Notes: a model not told the origin generated them from the sequence alone. A stretch of DNA of 64,000 nt from an uncultured Bacteroidia bacterium (GCA_902769875.1 CACXQV010000008.1:1-64000), one strand, 5' to 3'. Positions 49,761 through 58,419 are shown, counted from the stretch's first letter. A program made the numbers and translations.

Positions 49761-51680
49761 TCATAACTTCTCCATATTCCTCTTGACAAACTCGCTCAAA
49801 TCCTTGCCCTTCAGCAGGTTCTTCGAGAGCAATGCGAGGTCGTAAATTTGGCGAATCGTGGCTTCTTGTGCGGCTTCGTCCTTGTCCAAGAGGCCAGTGA
49901 TGACGGGGCTGTTCGTGTTGAGCATCAGCGTGTAGTTGTCGGGCATCGAGCCGTAGAACGACATTGGGCCGCCGCCCATCTGCTCCATCTCCTTCATACG
50001 GCGCATCCACTCGTTTTGGGTGACCTCCACGGGCGCGGCTTCGGCGCCTTCGTTGCTGAACTCCACGTTGAACTTCACCTTGTCGATGACCTTCTCGAAG
50101 GCGGTCTTCACAGTCTCCTTCTGCTTGTCGTCGAGGCCCGAGGCGGCTTCCTTGTCGTCCTTCACGATGAGCTTGTCGATGGTGTTGGAGTCCACACGGG
50201 CGAACATCGCGCGGCTGTCGTCGCCTTTCTCACCTTCCTTTTGCTCGTAGGCGCTGATGAAATGCGGGTCGAGGATGCCGTCCATCATCAAGACGTTGTA
50301 ACCCTTTGCCTTGGCATTCTCGATGTTGGTGTATTGGTCGTCCTTGTCGGTGGCATACAGATAGACTAGGGCCTTGTTCTTGTCGGTCTGGTTTTCCTTA
50401 ATCAAGGCTTTGTACTCCTCGATGGTGTAGTACTTGTCGTCGGTGTCCTTGAAGAGGAAGAACTTCTCGGCGCGCTCGTAGAACTTCGGGTCGCTCATCA
50501 TTCCGTATTCGATGAACACTCGGATGTCGTCCCAGTTTTTCTCGTAGGCCTCGCGGTCTTTCTTGAAGAGCTCTTCGAGTTTCTCGGCCACCTTCTTGGT
50601 GATATAGGTCGAGATTTTCTTCACGTTCTGGTCGCTTTGCAGGAACGAGCGGCTGACGTTCAGTGGGATGTCGGGCGAGTCGATGACGCCGTGCAGCAGC
50701 GAGAGGAACTCGGGCAGGATTCCTTCGACGCTGTCGGTGACGAAGACCTCGTTGCAGTAGAGTTGAATCTTGTTGCGCTGGAACTCGTAGCGGTTCTTTA
50801 CCTTCGGGAAATAGAGGATGCCCGTGAGGTTGAAGGGATAGTCCACGTTGAGGTGGATGTGGAACAGCGGCTCGCCGAAGTTCATCGGGTAGAGCGTGTG
50901 GTAAAAGTCGTTGTATTCCTCGTCCTTGATGTCGGTCGGGGCTTTCTTCCACAGCGGGGCCACGTCGTTGATGATCCAAGGCTTCTCCACTTCCTTGGTC
51001 TTCGGTTTGCCGTCCTTGTCGGTTTCGCCCTCGATTTCCTCTTGCACCTTGCGTGTGCCAAACTGAATCGGGATGGGCAGGAACTTGCAGTATTTGTTAA
51101 GCAGTTCGCGGATGCGGCCTTCTTCGAGGAACTCGGAGGCATCGTCGCTGATGTAAAGGATGACGTCGGTGCCGCGGTCGCCCTTCGGGATTTCGTTCAT
51201 CGTGTACTCAGGGCTGCCGTCGCATTCCCAGATGACGCCGTTAGCGCCTTCTTCCTTGCAGGACTTCGAAATTAAAGATACCTTCGAGGAAACCATAAAA
51301 GCGGAGTAGAAGCCCAAGCCAAAATGTCCGATGATATTGGCGGCTTCGGCCTCGCTTTGGGTCTTGAACTTGGCGATGAACTCCTCGGCACCTGAGAAAG
51401 CGATTTGGTTGATGTACTTATCGACCTCTTCGGCGTTCATACCGATGCCACGGTCGCGCACGGTGAGGGTCTTTTTCTTCTTGTCCACTTCCACCTTAAT
51501 AGTGAGGTCGCCCAGCTCGCCCTTAAACTCGCCCGAGGCGGCCAAGGCCTTCAACTTTTGCGTGGCGTCCACAGCGTTACTGATGATTTCGCGCAGGAAA
51601 ATCTCCTGATCCGAATAGAGGAACTTTTTGATGACAGGGAAAATGTTTTCTGTCTTTACTCCAATGTTACCGGTTTGCAT
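49761..51680 (-). CDS. htpG: Hsp90-type chaperone HtpG
   Basis: 639 residues. The N-terminal GHKL ATPase has EIISNAVDATQK, DRGIGM and GHFGLGFYSAFMV. The middle domain has FPKVKNRYEFQRNKIQLYCN and the catalytic Arg loop DIPLNVSRSFLQ, and a dimerisation domain is at the C-terminus (MEQMGGGPMSFYGSMPDNY...). It is a cytoplasmic ATP-dependent chaperone and a single gene with no clear -7 box. Confidence 0.96.
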   Translation of the reverse strand: MQTGNIGVKTENIFPVIKKFLYSDQEIFLREIISNAVDATQKLKALAASGEFKGELGDLTIKVEVDKKKKTLTVRDRGIGMNAEEVDKYINQIAFSGAEEFIAKFKTQSEAEAANIIGHFGLGFYSAFMVSSKVSLISKSCKEEGANGVIWECDGSPEYTMNEIPKGDRGTDVILYISDDASEFLEEGRIRELLNKYCKFLPIPIQFGTRKVQEEIEGETDKDGKPKTKEVEKPWIINDVAPLWKKAPTDIKDEEYNDFYHTLYPMNFGEPLFHIHLNVDYPFNLTGILYFPKVKNRYEFQRNKIQLYCNEVFVTDSVEGILPEFLSLLHGVIDSPDIPLNVSRSFLQSDQNVKKISTYITKKVAEKLEELFKKDREAYEKNWDDIRVFIEYGMMSDPKFYERAEKFFLFKDTDDKYYTIEEYKALIKENQTDKNKALVYLYATDKDDQYTNIENAKAKGYNVLMMDGILDPHFISAYEQKEGEKGDDSRAMFARVDSNTIDKLIVKDDKEAASGLDDKQKETVKTAFEKVIDKVKFNVEFSNEGAEAAPVEVTQNEWMRRMKEMEQMGGGPMSFYGSMPDNYTLMLNTNSPVITGLLDKDEAAQEATIRQIYDLALLSKNLLKGKDLSEFVKRNMEKL

Positions 51681-51985
51681 ATTTCGTTGTTTTTTAATGA
51701 TACCAATACTAATACCGTATGACTACAATTCTCCTCTCAAACAGTCATTGCGGACTTGATCCGCAATCTCCTAAGTATAAGGGACACCCTTTTGCACAGG
51801 AGATGGCGGATGCTCCTCCGCCATGACGGTAAAAGGCTGGATGTAGTCTTTTTCGGTCGGGTGTCGGTTTGTCAAATTGTGTGCCATTGGAAAAACTGAC
51901 ATTTTGGCAAAGTGCTGCTGTCTTGGTTGGTTGGAAAAATGTTTTGTTTTTGACAATAATTTCTTTTCATAAGGAGTTATCTGGG
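51681..51985. other. Intergenic region with two short hairpins
   Basis: About 305 bp upstream of htpG on one side and a membrane-protein gene on the other. It holds CATTGCGGACTTGATCCGCAAT (51748-51769) and a GGCGGA...TCCGCC hairpin near 51805. No gene is supported here. The GCGGACTTGATCCGC type is a common intergenic repeat in bacteria. Confidence 0.5.
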
Positions 51986-52636
51986 ATGATTAAATCGCAA
52001 AGCACGATGAAGAATATGACCAAAATACGCAGAATCCTGGGCATCACAACAGTGATGCTGTGGGTAATTGGTATAGTTCCCAAAATTATCCTTGGAAACA
52101 ATTGTAGATTGGTTTGGCAATTAGACAACTGGGCATTGTTTTTTGCTCCTGTTTTTACATTAGTTTATGCCGTCCTGTTGACCCTCTATTTTGCCAAAGG
52201 GAAGCGTTGGGCAATCAAATTGTTGGGATGGTTTGTTTTCGGGGTAGTTGCTATAGTATGCGTTGCCGTTTTCATCATTACAGGAGCTAATCTGAACTAT
52301 AAAATGTGGGGTAATAAAGATTATGTTGTTTATGATGAGTTTGGGGATTTCTCAACTCCATCTGTATATGTGTTGTATAAAAGGAATGGTATTGTTGATG
52401 ACAGATTGCGGTTTTTAAGATTGGGTGGATGGAGATATAATGGATGGCAGGCGATAGAAAAAGTTGAGTACAACATTTATGAACAGATTGATTTGATAAA
52501 AGAAGAAGCCGATGTAAGTATTGACGGCGATAGTACATACCATCTAACAACATTTTATCCTTTGAGTTACGAAAATGAATATGACCAAAGTCAGAACGAC
52601 TCACTTTTGAAATTGATAGATAATTACTACCACTAA
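51986..52636 (+). CDS. Membrane protein of unknown function
   Basis: 216 residues from the ATG at 51986, which has a Shine-Dalgarno (AAGGAG) 9 bp upstream; an ATG at 52007 is possible, and the open frame back to 51869 is not supported. It has three membrane helices near the N-terminus (VMLWVIGIVPKIILG, WALFFAPVFTLVYAVLLTLY, LLGWFVFGVVAIVCVAVFII), then a ~120-residue hydrophilic domain with many Tyr and acidic residues. I do not recognise the family. AT content is higher than in its neighbours. Confidence 0.65.
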   Translation: MIKSQSTMKNMTKIRRILGITTVMLWVIGIVPKIILGNNCRLVWQLDNWALFFAPVFTLVYAVLLTLYFAKGKRWAIKLLGWFVFGVVAIVCVAVFIITGANLNYKMWGNKDYVVYDEFGDFSTPSVYVLYKRNGIVDDRLRFLRLGGWRYNGWQAIEKVEYNIYEQIDLIKEEADVSIDGDSTYHLTTFYPLSYENEYDQSQNDSLLKLIDNYYH

Positions 52637-52686
52637 TACTATCAACCTCGATTCCTATAGAAGTGCTTATGGCCAACAATACGTTA

Positions 52687-52730
52687 TATCCAGCGATGAA
52701 ACGCTATTTTACCACATTCGCCGCTGGATA
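52687..52730. repeat. Inverted repeat 1 upstream of the third ATPase gene
   Basis: TATCCAGCG at 52687-52695 and CGCTGGATA at 52722-52730: 9-bp perfect arms, related to the stronger repeat that follows. Confidence 0.75.
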
Positions 52731-52769
52731 AAAGCATTTTTTTGGGGAAAAATAACAGAAAAAATGTGT

Positions 52770-52817
52770 TTTATTCAGCGGTGAACGTATGTTTTTGTAT
52801 CTTTGCCGCTGAATAAA
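52770..52817. promoter_or_regulatory. Inverted repeat 2 flanking the ATPase promoter
   Basis: TTTATTCAGCGG (52770-52781) and CCGCTGAATAAA (52806-52817): 12-bp perfect arms that bracket the -33 to +1 region, with the -7 box TATCTTTG at 52798-52805 abutting the right arm. An operator arrangement. Confidence 0.75.
52798..52805 (+). promoter_or_regulatory. -7 box of the third ATPase gene (TATCTTTG)
   Basis: 25 bp before the ATG at 52831. Confidence 0.6.
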
Positions 52818-52830
52818 ACGATGTTTTGTG

Positions 52831-54276
52831 ATGAATATCATTGGCAGAAAAGACGAAATTTATGAAATTAAGAGATTGTATTCCAGTAAGATGCCTCAGC
52901 TTTTAGCGGTATATGGCCGTCGCCGTGTGGGAAAGACTTTTCTTATTGACGAGGCACTGAAGGGGAAAATCACCTTCCGCCATTCGGGATTGTCGCCCGT
53001 GGACGAGCAAAACCACAAAAACAGCCTGAAAGAACAACTGAAGCACTTTTATTTGTCGTTGCAGCGGCAAGGCATGAAGAAAAGCAAATGCCCTACCTCG
53101 TGGCTCGAGGCTTTCTTTGTGCTTGAAATGCATTTGCAGGCCATAGATGATGGCTCGAGGCAAGTGGTATTCCTTGACGAGTTGCCTTGGATGGATACGC
53201 CGCGTTCGGGCTTTGTCACGGCTTTGGAGGCCTTGTGGAACGGTTGGGGCTGCCATCGCGACAATTTCATGCTGGTAGTCTGCGGATCGGCAACTTCGTG
53301 GATTACGGACAACCTTATTAATAACCATGGTGGCCTATACGGGAGGCTCACTTGTCAGTTGAGGCTGTCGCCCTTTACCCTCAACGAATGTGAACAGTTC
53401 TTTCACAGCAAGGGCATCCGAATGTCGCGTTACGACATCGTGCAAAGCTATATGATATTTGGTGGTGTGCCGTATTATCTGAGTCGTTTTGAGCCAAGTC
53501 GAAGCCTTGCGCAGAATGTTGATAATCTGTTTTTTAAGAAGAGTTCAGTTTTGGGTGATGAGTTCGACCGATTGTTTTCCTCCGTGTTTTCGAGGCCAGA
53601 GGAGATGAAGCGGATTGTGAAGGTTCTCGGCAACAGAAGGGCGGGCTATACCCAGGAGGAACTTGCAAAAGCAACAGGCCAGACTTTGGGAGGCTCATTC
53701 AGCACAATGCTTAAGGCTCTCGTCGCCAGCGATTTCATCGAGCCATACATTCCTTTCGGGAAAGGCAAACGCGAGAAACAATACAAACTGATAGACCATT
53801 TTTGCCTGTTTTACATGAAATTTGTGCAAGGCAGAAAGGAGATAGACCCAGAGTTTTGGATGCACAATGTGACTTCACAGGCGGTTTCGTCTTGGCGTGG
53901 CTTCGCGTTTGAGGAAGTTTGCTTTACGCATATTGCACAAATCAAAAAATCGCTTGACATACTTGGCGTTTCGTCAACACAGTCGGCATGGGCAGTGAAA
54001 GGTGACGACGGGACAGAAGGTTCGCAAATTGATATGTTGATCAATCGCAAAGACAATGTGGTGAATCTCTGCGAGATGAAGTTTTACAACGAGAAATTCA
54101 CGGTCAACAAGGCCTATTACTCAAAGGTTGTTCACCGACAGAACTTGCTGGGAGAGATGATTCCACGTCGGGCTGTTGTCCACAATGTGCTGGTGACCAC
54201 TGAAGGTCTGACTTACAATGAGTACAGTGGCGTTTTCCAAAATGTTGTCACCATAGATGATTTGTTTGAAAAGTAA
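52831..54276 (+). CDS. DUF234-type AAA ATPase with C-terminal nuclease-like domain
   Basis: 481 residues. Walker A GRRRVGKT (29-36), Walker B QVVFLDELPWMDT (111-123), sensor CGSATSWI. A winged-helix segment (YTQEELAKATGQTLGGSFSTMLKAL) is followed by a C-terminal domain with SQIDMLINRKD and VNLCEMKFY, a PD-(D/E)xK-like core. It is distantly related to 40946-42262; substrate and role unknown. Promoter bracketed by inverted repeats. The next gene has its own -7 box. Confidence 0.85.
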   Translation: MNIIGRKDEIYEIKRLYSSKMPQLLAVYGRRRVGKTFLIDEALKGKITFRHSGLSPVDEQNHKNSLKEQLKHFYLSLQRQGMKKSKCPTSWLEAFFVLEMHLQAIDDGSRQVVFLDELPWMDTPRSGFVTALEALWNGWGCHRDNFMLVVCGSATSWITDNLINNHGGLYGRLTCQLRLSPFTLNECEQFFHSKGIRMSRYDIVQSYMIFGGVPYYLSRFEPSRSLAQNVDNLFFKKSSVLGDEFDRLFSSVFSRPEEMKRIVKVLGNRRAGYTQEELAKATGQTLGGSFSTMLKALVASDFIEPYIPFGKGKREKQYKLIDHFCLFYMKFVQGRKEIDPEFWMHNVTSQAVSSWRGFAFEEVCFTHIAQIKKSLDILGVSSTQSAWAVKGDDGTEGSQIDMLINRKDNVVNLCEMKFYNEKFTVNKAYYSKVVHRQNLLGEMIPRRAVVHNVLVTTEGLTYNEYSGVFQNVVTIDDLFEK

Positions 54277-54283
54277 AAATATG

Positions 54284-54291
54284 TATTTTTG
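54284..54291 (+). promoter_or_regulatory. -7 box (TATTTTTG)
   Basis: Upstream of the AlbA_2 regulator; a Shine-Dalgarno (GAAGGAG) at 54324-54330 then selects the ATG at 54337 rather than 54322. Confidence 0.55.
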
Positions 54292-54336
54292 CCGTGAAAA
54301 TCAATCGTATGTGATTGTGTTATGAAGGAGAAGACT

Positions 54337-56229
54337 ATGACGGAAAGGAAATTTGATTTCAGCGAACTCAATGCCTATCGTGAAGACAATCAGTTGGAAG
54401 TGAAGGCGGCGCAGGGCGGCTTGCCTGATGCGTTGTGGGAGTCGTACTCGGCGTTTGCCAACACCGATGGCGGTTGCATTTTGCTCGGTGTGAAGGAACG
54501 CGCCGACGGATCGCTGTATGCTGCCGGACTGAAGGACGCGGAAAAACTCAAAATGGATTTTTGGAACGCGGTGAACAACCGCCAGAAAATCAGTGTGAAC
54601 CTGATGACGGAGCGGCGTGTGCGTGTGGAAACGATTGACGGGAAGGACATTCTTGTGCTTGAGGTGCCTCGTGCCGACCGTTCGGCGCGGCCAGTTTTCA
54701 AAGGCTTGGACCCACGAAATGGAACGTATCGCAGAAACGGTTCCGGCGACTACCGTTGCTCGTTGGAGGAGGTTTCGGCTTTGTTCCGCGACGCGGCTTT
54801 GGTGACGCAGGATGCCAAGGTGCTGAAGGGAATGGATTGGTCGGTGTTTTGTTTGGAAACGATTAGGAGTTACAGGCAGTTGTTCCGCACTTCGCATCCT
54901 GACCATATTTGGAATAACCTTGAGGATGAGGTGTTTATGCGTCGCATTGGTGCTATGGCACTTGCCGACGATGGCACATATCACCCTACTGCGGCGGGTT
55001 TGCTGATGTTTGGCTATGAGTATGAGATTACGAGGGAATTTCCGCAGTATTTCCTTGATTTTCAGGAGAACAGGCAGATGTACAGAACCCGTTGGACGGA
55101 CAGAATCGTTTCGACTTCGGGCGACTGGAGCGGCAATGTGTTTGACTTTGTTTTCAAGGTGGTGCCGAAGTTGACGGCTGATTTGAAGGTGCCTTTCGTG
55201 TTGAAGGGGATGAGCCGCATTGATGACACGCCTTTGCACAAGATTTTGCGTGAGGCGGTGACGAATACTTGTGTCCACGCTGATTTTTATGGTCGGCGCG
55301 GTTTGGTGATTCAGAAGAAGGAGGACGGTTTTGTGTTCTCGAATCCGGGCAGTATGCGTGTGGCCAAGCGTGTGGCTGTCGAGGGTGGTGTTTCAGACCC
55401 TCGCAATGGCGTGATGCTCAAGATTTTCTCATTGGTCGATTATGGCGAGCGTGCTGGGAGTGGCTTAAGCAGCATTATGTTTGTTTGGGAGCACGTGTTT
55501 CACGCTGCGGCCAAAATTGAGGAGGAGATGGGCGTTGAACGTGTCGTCCTGACCTTGAATAAAGACGGTCACGAACAGGATGTCAAGGCGATGTTGGAAC
55601 TCTATGACAATCCCGAGGAACTGACAATTGTTGGATATGATACCGTAAACGACAAATTTAACTCCGAGTTTATTGCGTGTGAGAGTCATCCTGATACCCA
55701 AAAACCAGAAAATGACCCCCAAAAGCTAGGATATGACATCCAAAAGCCCCAAAATGACCCACAAAAAGAGTCGGATGACCCCCATAATGATACCCAAAGC
55801 ATTAATGGTGATACCCAAAAAGGGTTGAATGACCCTCAATGTGACCCTCAAAATGGCGATGATGATACCCAAAAGCAAAAAAATGATACCCAAAACAAGA
55901 GGATTGATACCCAAAAAAGATTGAATGACCCTCAAAATGATACTCTAAATGGCGGTGATGATACCCAAAAACAAAAGAATGATACCCAAAACAAGAGAAT
56001 TGATATCCAAAATGATTCCAATGATACCCAATTTGACCCCAAAAGTAAAGAAATTGCATTGTTAGGTATCATCCGAGAGGTACAAACAATCAGTAAAATT
56101 GAAATAGCAAAAAAAATGAATGTGTCTCGGCCTACGGTCAGTAGATTGTTGAATAGTCTTAGAAAACTATACCGTGTCGAATGGGTAGGTGGTACAAGAA
56201 ATGGTCATTGGGAAGTGTCGGAGAAATAA
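54337..56229 (+). CDS. AlbA_2/Schlafen-like ATP-binding regulator with heptapeptide repeat array and C-terminal HTH
   Basis: 630 residues. The N-terminal AlbA_2 domain (about 15-120) includes YREDNQLEVKAAQGG and SAFANTDGGCILLGV. The middle holds a HATPase_c_4-like region (ILREAVTNTCVHADFYGRRG, about 305-325). Residues ~450-568 are a low-complexity array of units such as DTQKQKN, DTQNKRI and NDPQ, about 17 units with 7-residue spacing. The C-terminus is a winged helix (LLGIIREVQTISKIEIAKKMNVSRPTVSRLLNSL). The family is presumed to act as nucleic-acid-binding regulators; targets are unknown. Confidence 0.85.
   Translation: MTERKFDFSELNAYREDNQLEVKAAQGGLPDALWESYSAFANTDGGCILLGVKERADGSLYAAGLKDAEKLKMDFWNAVNNRQKISVNLMTERRVRVETIDGKDILVLEVPRADRSARPVFKGLDPRNGTYRRNGSGDYRCSLEEVSALFRDAALVTQDAKVLKGMDWSVFCLETIRSYRQLFRTSHPDHIWNNLEDEVFMRRIGAMALADDGTYHPTAAGLLMFGYEYEITREFPQYFLDFQENRQMYRTRWTDRIVSTSGDWSGNVFDFVFKVVPKLTADLKVPFVLKGMSRIDDTPLHKILREAVTNTCVHADFYGRRGLVIQKKEDGFVFSNPGSMRVAKRVAVEGGVSDPRNGVMLKIFSLVDYGERAGSGLSSIMFVWEHVFHAAAKIEEEMGVERVVLTLNKDGHEQDVKAMLELYDNPEELTIVGYDTVNDKFNSEFIACESHPDTQKPENDPQKLGYDIQKPQNDPQKESDDPHNDTQSINGDTQKGLNDPQCDPQNGDDDTQKQKNDTQNKRIDTQKRLNDPQNDTLNGGDDTQKQKNDTQNKRIDIQNDSNDTQFDPKSKEIALLGIIREVQTISKIEIAKKMNVSRPTVSRLLNSLRKLYRVEWVGGTRNGHWEVSEK
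55690..56040 (+). repeat. In-frame 21-bp (7-codon) repeat array
   Basis: Recurrent GATACCCAAAA / GACCCCCAAAA / GATATCCAAAA blocks every 21 bp or so, including two near-copies of GATACCCAAAA-CAAAA-AATGATACCC. It encodes the D-[T/P/I]-Q-K heptads. Confidence 0.88.
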
Positions 56230-56231
56230 AA

Positions 56232-56380
56232 ATGTCGATAAATGGCTGATAAATTGTCGATAAATTGGAAAAATGTCGATAAATTGGCCGATAAATGTCG
56301 ATAATACCACAAACTGTCGATAAATGGCCGATAAACTGTCGATAAAGTGTTGTCTGGCCGATAAATTGTCGATAAATGGC
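56232..56380. repeat. Iterated TGTCGATAAATGGCCGATAAA repeats
   Basis: About ten GTCGATAAA/GCCGATAAA units in ~150 bp between the regulator's stop and the methyltransferase. In one frame they read ADKLSING-type units, similar in period to the heptad array just upstream. No -7 box is visible. Confidence 0.85.
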
Positions 56381-56386
56381 CGAAAA

Positions 56387-57223
56387 ATGAAAACTATGAA
56401 CGAGATTTATGAATTTTACAACAACGGTGCTGAAATTGGCCGCTTGGAGCGTGGCCTGGGCATCGTGGAATTCCATCGGACGAAGGAAATCTTGTCGCGG
56501 TATATTGATAAAGGTATGGTGATTTACGACATCGGTGGCGGCATTGGGATGTATGCGGCTTGGTTGGCGAAGAAGGGCAACGAGGTTCATCTCATTGAGT
56601 TGGCCGAAAGTGCCGTGGAATATGCCAAAGCCAATATGATGCAGGATTGCCGTTTTGTTGCAGAAACGGGCAACGCCTTGCAAGTCAACCGTTCCGATGA
56701 GAGCGCGGATGTTGTTCTGCTGATGGGACCTTTGTATCATTTGCGCGATAGGGAAGAACGTTTGCAAGCACTTCGTGAAGCGTTTCGATTGTTGAAAAAA
56801 GGCGGCCTCTTGGTGGCGGCGGGTATTTCCAAGTTCAGTTCTATGACTTGGGCTTTGTCAGTGTATGGCGAGAAGAAGAACGAGAATCTCGTTGAATTTC
56901 TTGACGACCCTGTATTTTTCAATATGATTAAAAGTGAGATGACTATTGGCGACCACATCCGCCCGAAAGAATACCCAAAGTTCATTGCGGAGGCGTATTT
57001 CACGGCTTCCGAGGAGATGAAATCGGAAATTGCGGAAGTTGGTTTCGTAGTGGATAAAACCATTGCCGTGGAAGGTTGCATTTGGTTCACGCCGCACCTT
57101 CAAGAGAAATGGACGGACGAGGCCAGCCGTGAGCGGCTTTTGGACATCGTCAGGATGACGGAAACCGAGCCTGAAATGATGGGGATGAGTCCGCATTTCT
57201 TGGTGGTGGCGAGGAAAAAATAA
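56387..57223 (+). CDS. SAM-dependent methyltransferase (class I)
   Basis: 278 residues from the ATG at 56387; the ATG at 56396 is an equally good start. The in-frame extension to 56324 is repeat sequence. Motif I is VIYDIGGGIGMYAAWLA (about 43-59); motif II/III is DESADVVLLMGPLYHL, followed by LLKKGGLLVAAGISK. Ubiquinone/menaquinone-type or small-molecule methyltransferases have this shape. It follows the AlbA_2 regulator directly. Confidence 0.83.
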   Translation: MKTMNEIYEFYNNGAEIGRLERGLGIVEFHRTKEILSRYIDKGMVIYDIGGGIGMYAAWLAKKGNEVHLIELAESAVEYAKANMMQDCRFVAETGNALQVNRSDESADVVLLMGPLYHLRDREERLQALREAFRLLKKGGLLVAAGISKFSSMTWALSVYGEKKNENLVEFLDDPVFFNMIKSEMTIGDHIRPKEYPKFIAEAYFTASEEMKSEIAEVGFVVDKTIAVEGCIWFTPHLQEKWTDEASRERLLDIVRMTETEPEMMGMSPHFLVVARKK

Positions 57224-57254
57224 TGTAAGTTTTTTGGTGAGTGTCGTTTTTGCT

Positions 57255-57262
57255 TATATTTG
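57255..57262 (+). promoter_or_regulatory. -7 box (TATATTTG)
   Basis: 17 bp before the ATG of the DUF1016 gene at 57280. Confidence 0.6.
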
Positions 57263-57279
57263 CGGCTGATTTTTAACCA

Positions 57280-58419
57280 ATGTCATATAAAAAAATCATA
57301 CAATCTGTTGCAAATGAAGACACCTTGTTTCAGCGGGTTTCCGAACTGATAGAGGCAAGCCGTAAATATGTCAATAAGGCGATTGATACGGCTATGGTTT
57401 ACACCTATTTCGGTGTGGGTCAATATATTGTGGAGTATCAGCAGCACGGTAAATCTCGTGCGGAATATGGAAAAGGGGTTTTGAAAAGATTGTCGGAACG
57501 GCTTTCAGAAACATTTGGCAAGGGCTGGTCGGTGGATACGCTTGAAAAAGCAAGGAAGTTTTTCATTGTTTACTCAAATTCCGCTACACTGCAGCGGGTT
57601 TTGGAACACGGTGGAATTTCCGCTACACCGCAGCGGAAATCTGTTCCTTCAAGTTATGTAAACGCAAGTGACAACAATCGTCCTTTTACACTTTCTTGGA
57701 ACCATTACCAAATCTTGATGCGTATTGAAAACGCTCAAGCCCGCAACTTTTATGAGATTGAGGCTCACAAGCAAAACTGGAGTGTGCGCCAATTGCAACG
57801 CCAAGTGGCAAGCTGCCTTTATGAAAGATTGGCTTTGAGTCGCGACAAGGACGAAGTAATGCGCCTTGCCAACGAAGGCCAGACCATTGAAAAGCCTAGC
57901 GATTTGCTGAAAAATCCGCTTTCTTTGGAATTCCTCGGATTAAAGCCAGATGCCTCCTATTCAGAAAGCAAACTTGAGAGTGCTATTATTGACAAATTGC
58001 AGATGTTCCTCTTGGAATTGGGTAAGGGATTTCTTTTTGAAGGTCGCCAGAAACGCTTCACTTTTGAGGAGGACAATTTCTATGTTGACCTTGTGTTTTA
58101 TAACCGTTTGCTGCAATGCTATGTCCTTATTGACTTAAAAACCGACAAGTTGACCCATCAGGACTTGGGGCAGATGCAGATGTATGTCAACTATTTTGAC
58201 CGCTATGTGAGAACAGATTTTGAGAAACCTACCATTGGGATTTTGTTGTGCGAAACCAAAAACGATGCTCTTGTGGAACTGACTTTGCCCAAAGACGCCA
58301 ATATCTATGCCCAACAATACGCTCTCTGCCTGCCAGACAAGGTTCTTTTACAACAAAAACTGGCCGAATGGGTAGCAGAGTACAAGGAATTTGAGGAAAA
58401 CCATATAGAATCATTATAA
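57280..58419 (+). CDS. DUF1016 (YhcG-type) PD-(D/E)xK nuclease-family protein
   Basis: 379 residues. The N-terminal DUF1016 domain has YTYFGVGQYIVEYQQHGKSRAEYG, SWNHYQILMRIENAQARNFYEIEA and the NWSVRQLQRQVASCLYERL helix. The C-terminal nuclease domain has FTFEEDNFYVDLVFYNRLLQCYVLIDLKTDKL with a D-x(n)-D-L-K core. Members often sit beside restriction or mobile genes. A VLEHGGISATPQRKSVP insert near residues 108-124 is a variable loop. The T9SS gene begins 10 bp later. Confidence 0.9.
   Translation: MSYKKIIQSVANEDTLFQRVSELIEASRKYVNKAIDTAMVYTYFGVGQYIVEYQQHGKSRAEYGKGVLKRLSERLSETFGKGWSVDTLEKARKFFIVYSNSATLQRVLEHGGISATPQRKSVPSSYVNASDNNRPFTLSWNHYQILMRIENAQARNFYEIEAHKQNWSVRQLQRQVASCLYERLALSRDKDEVMRLANEGQTIEKPSDLLKNPLSLEFLGLKPDASYSESKLESAIIDKLQMFLLELGKGFLFEGRQKRFTFEEDNFYVDLVFYNRLLQCYVLIDLKTDKLTHQDLGQMQMYVNYFDRYVRTDFEKPTIGILLCETKNDALVELTLPKDANIYAQQYALCLPDKVLLQQKLAEWVAEYKEFEENHIESL

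Noticed and set aside
55726-56059. Very hydrophobic minus-strand frames (membrane-like LGIIFLLLGII repeats)
   Set aside because: They are the antisense translation of the GATACCCAAAA repeat array within the AlbA_2 gene and have no start context.
56159-56767. A 202-codon minus-strand frame across the methyltransferase start
   Set aside because: Half of it is the translation of the GTCGATAAA repeats; the plus-strand methyltransferase has clear motifs.
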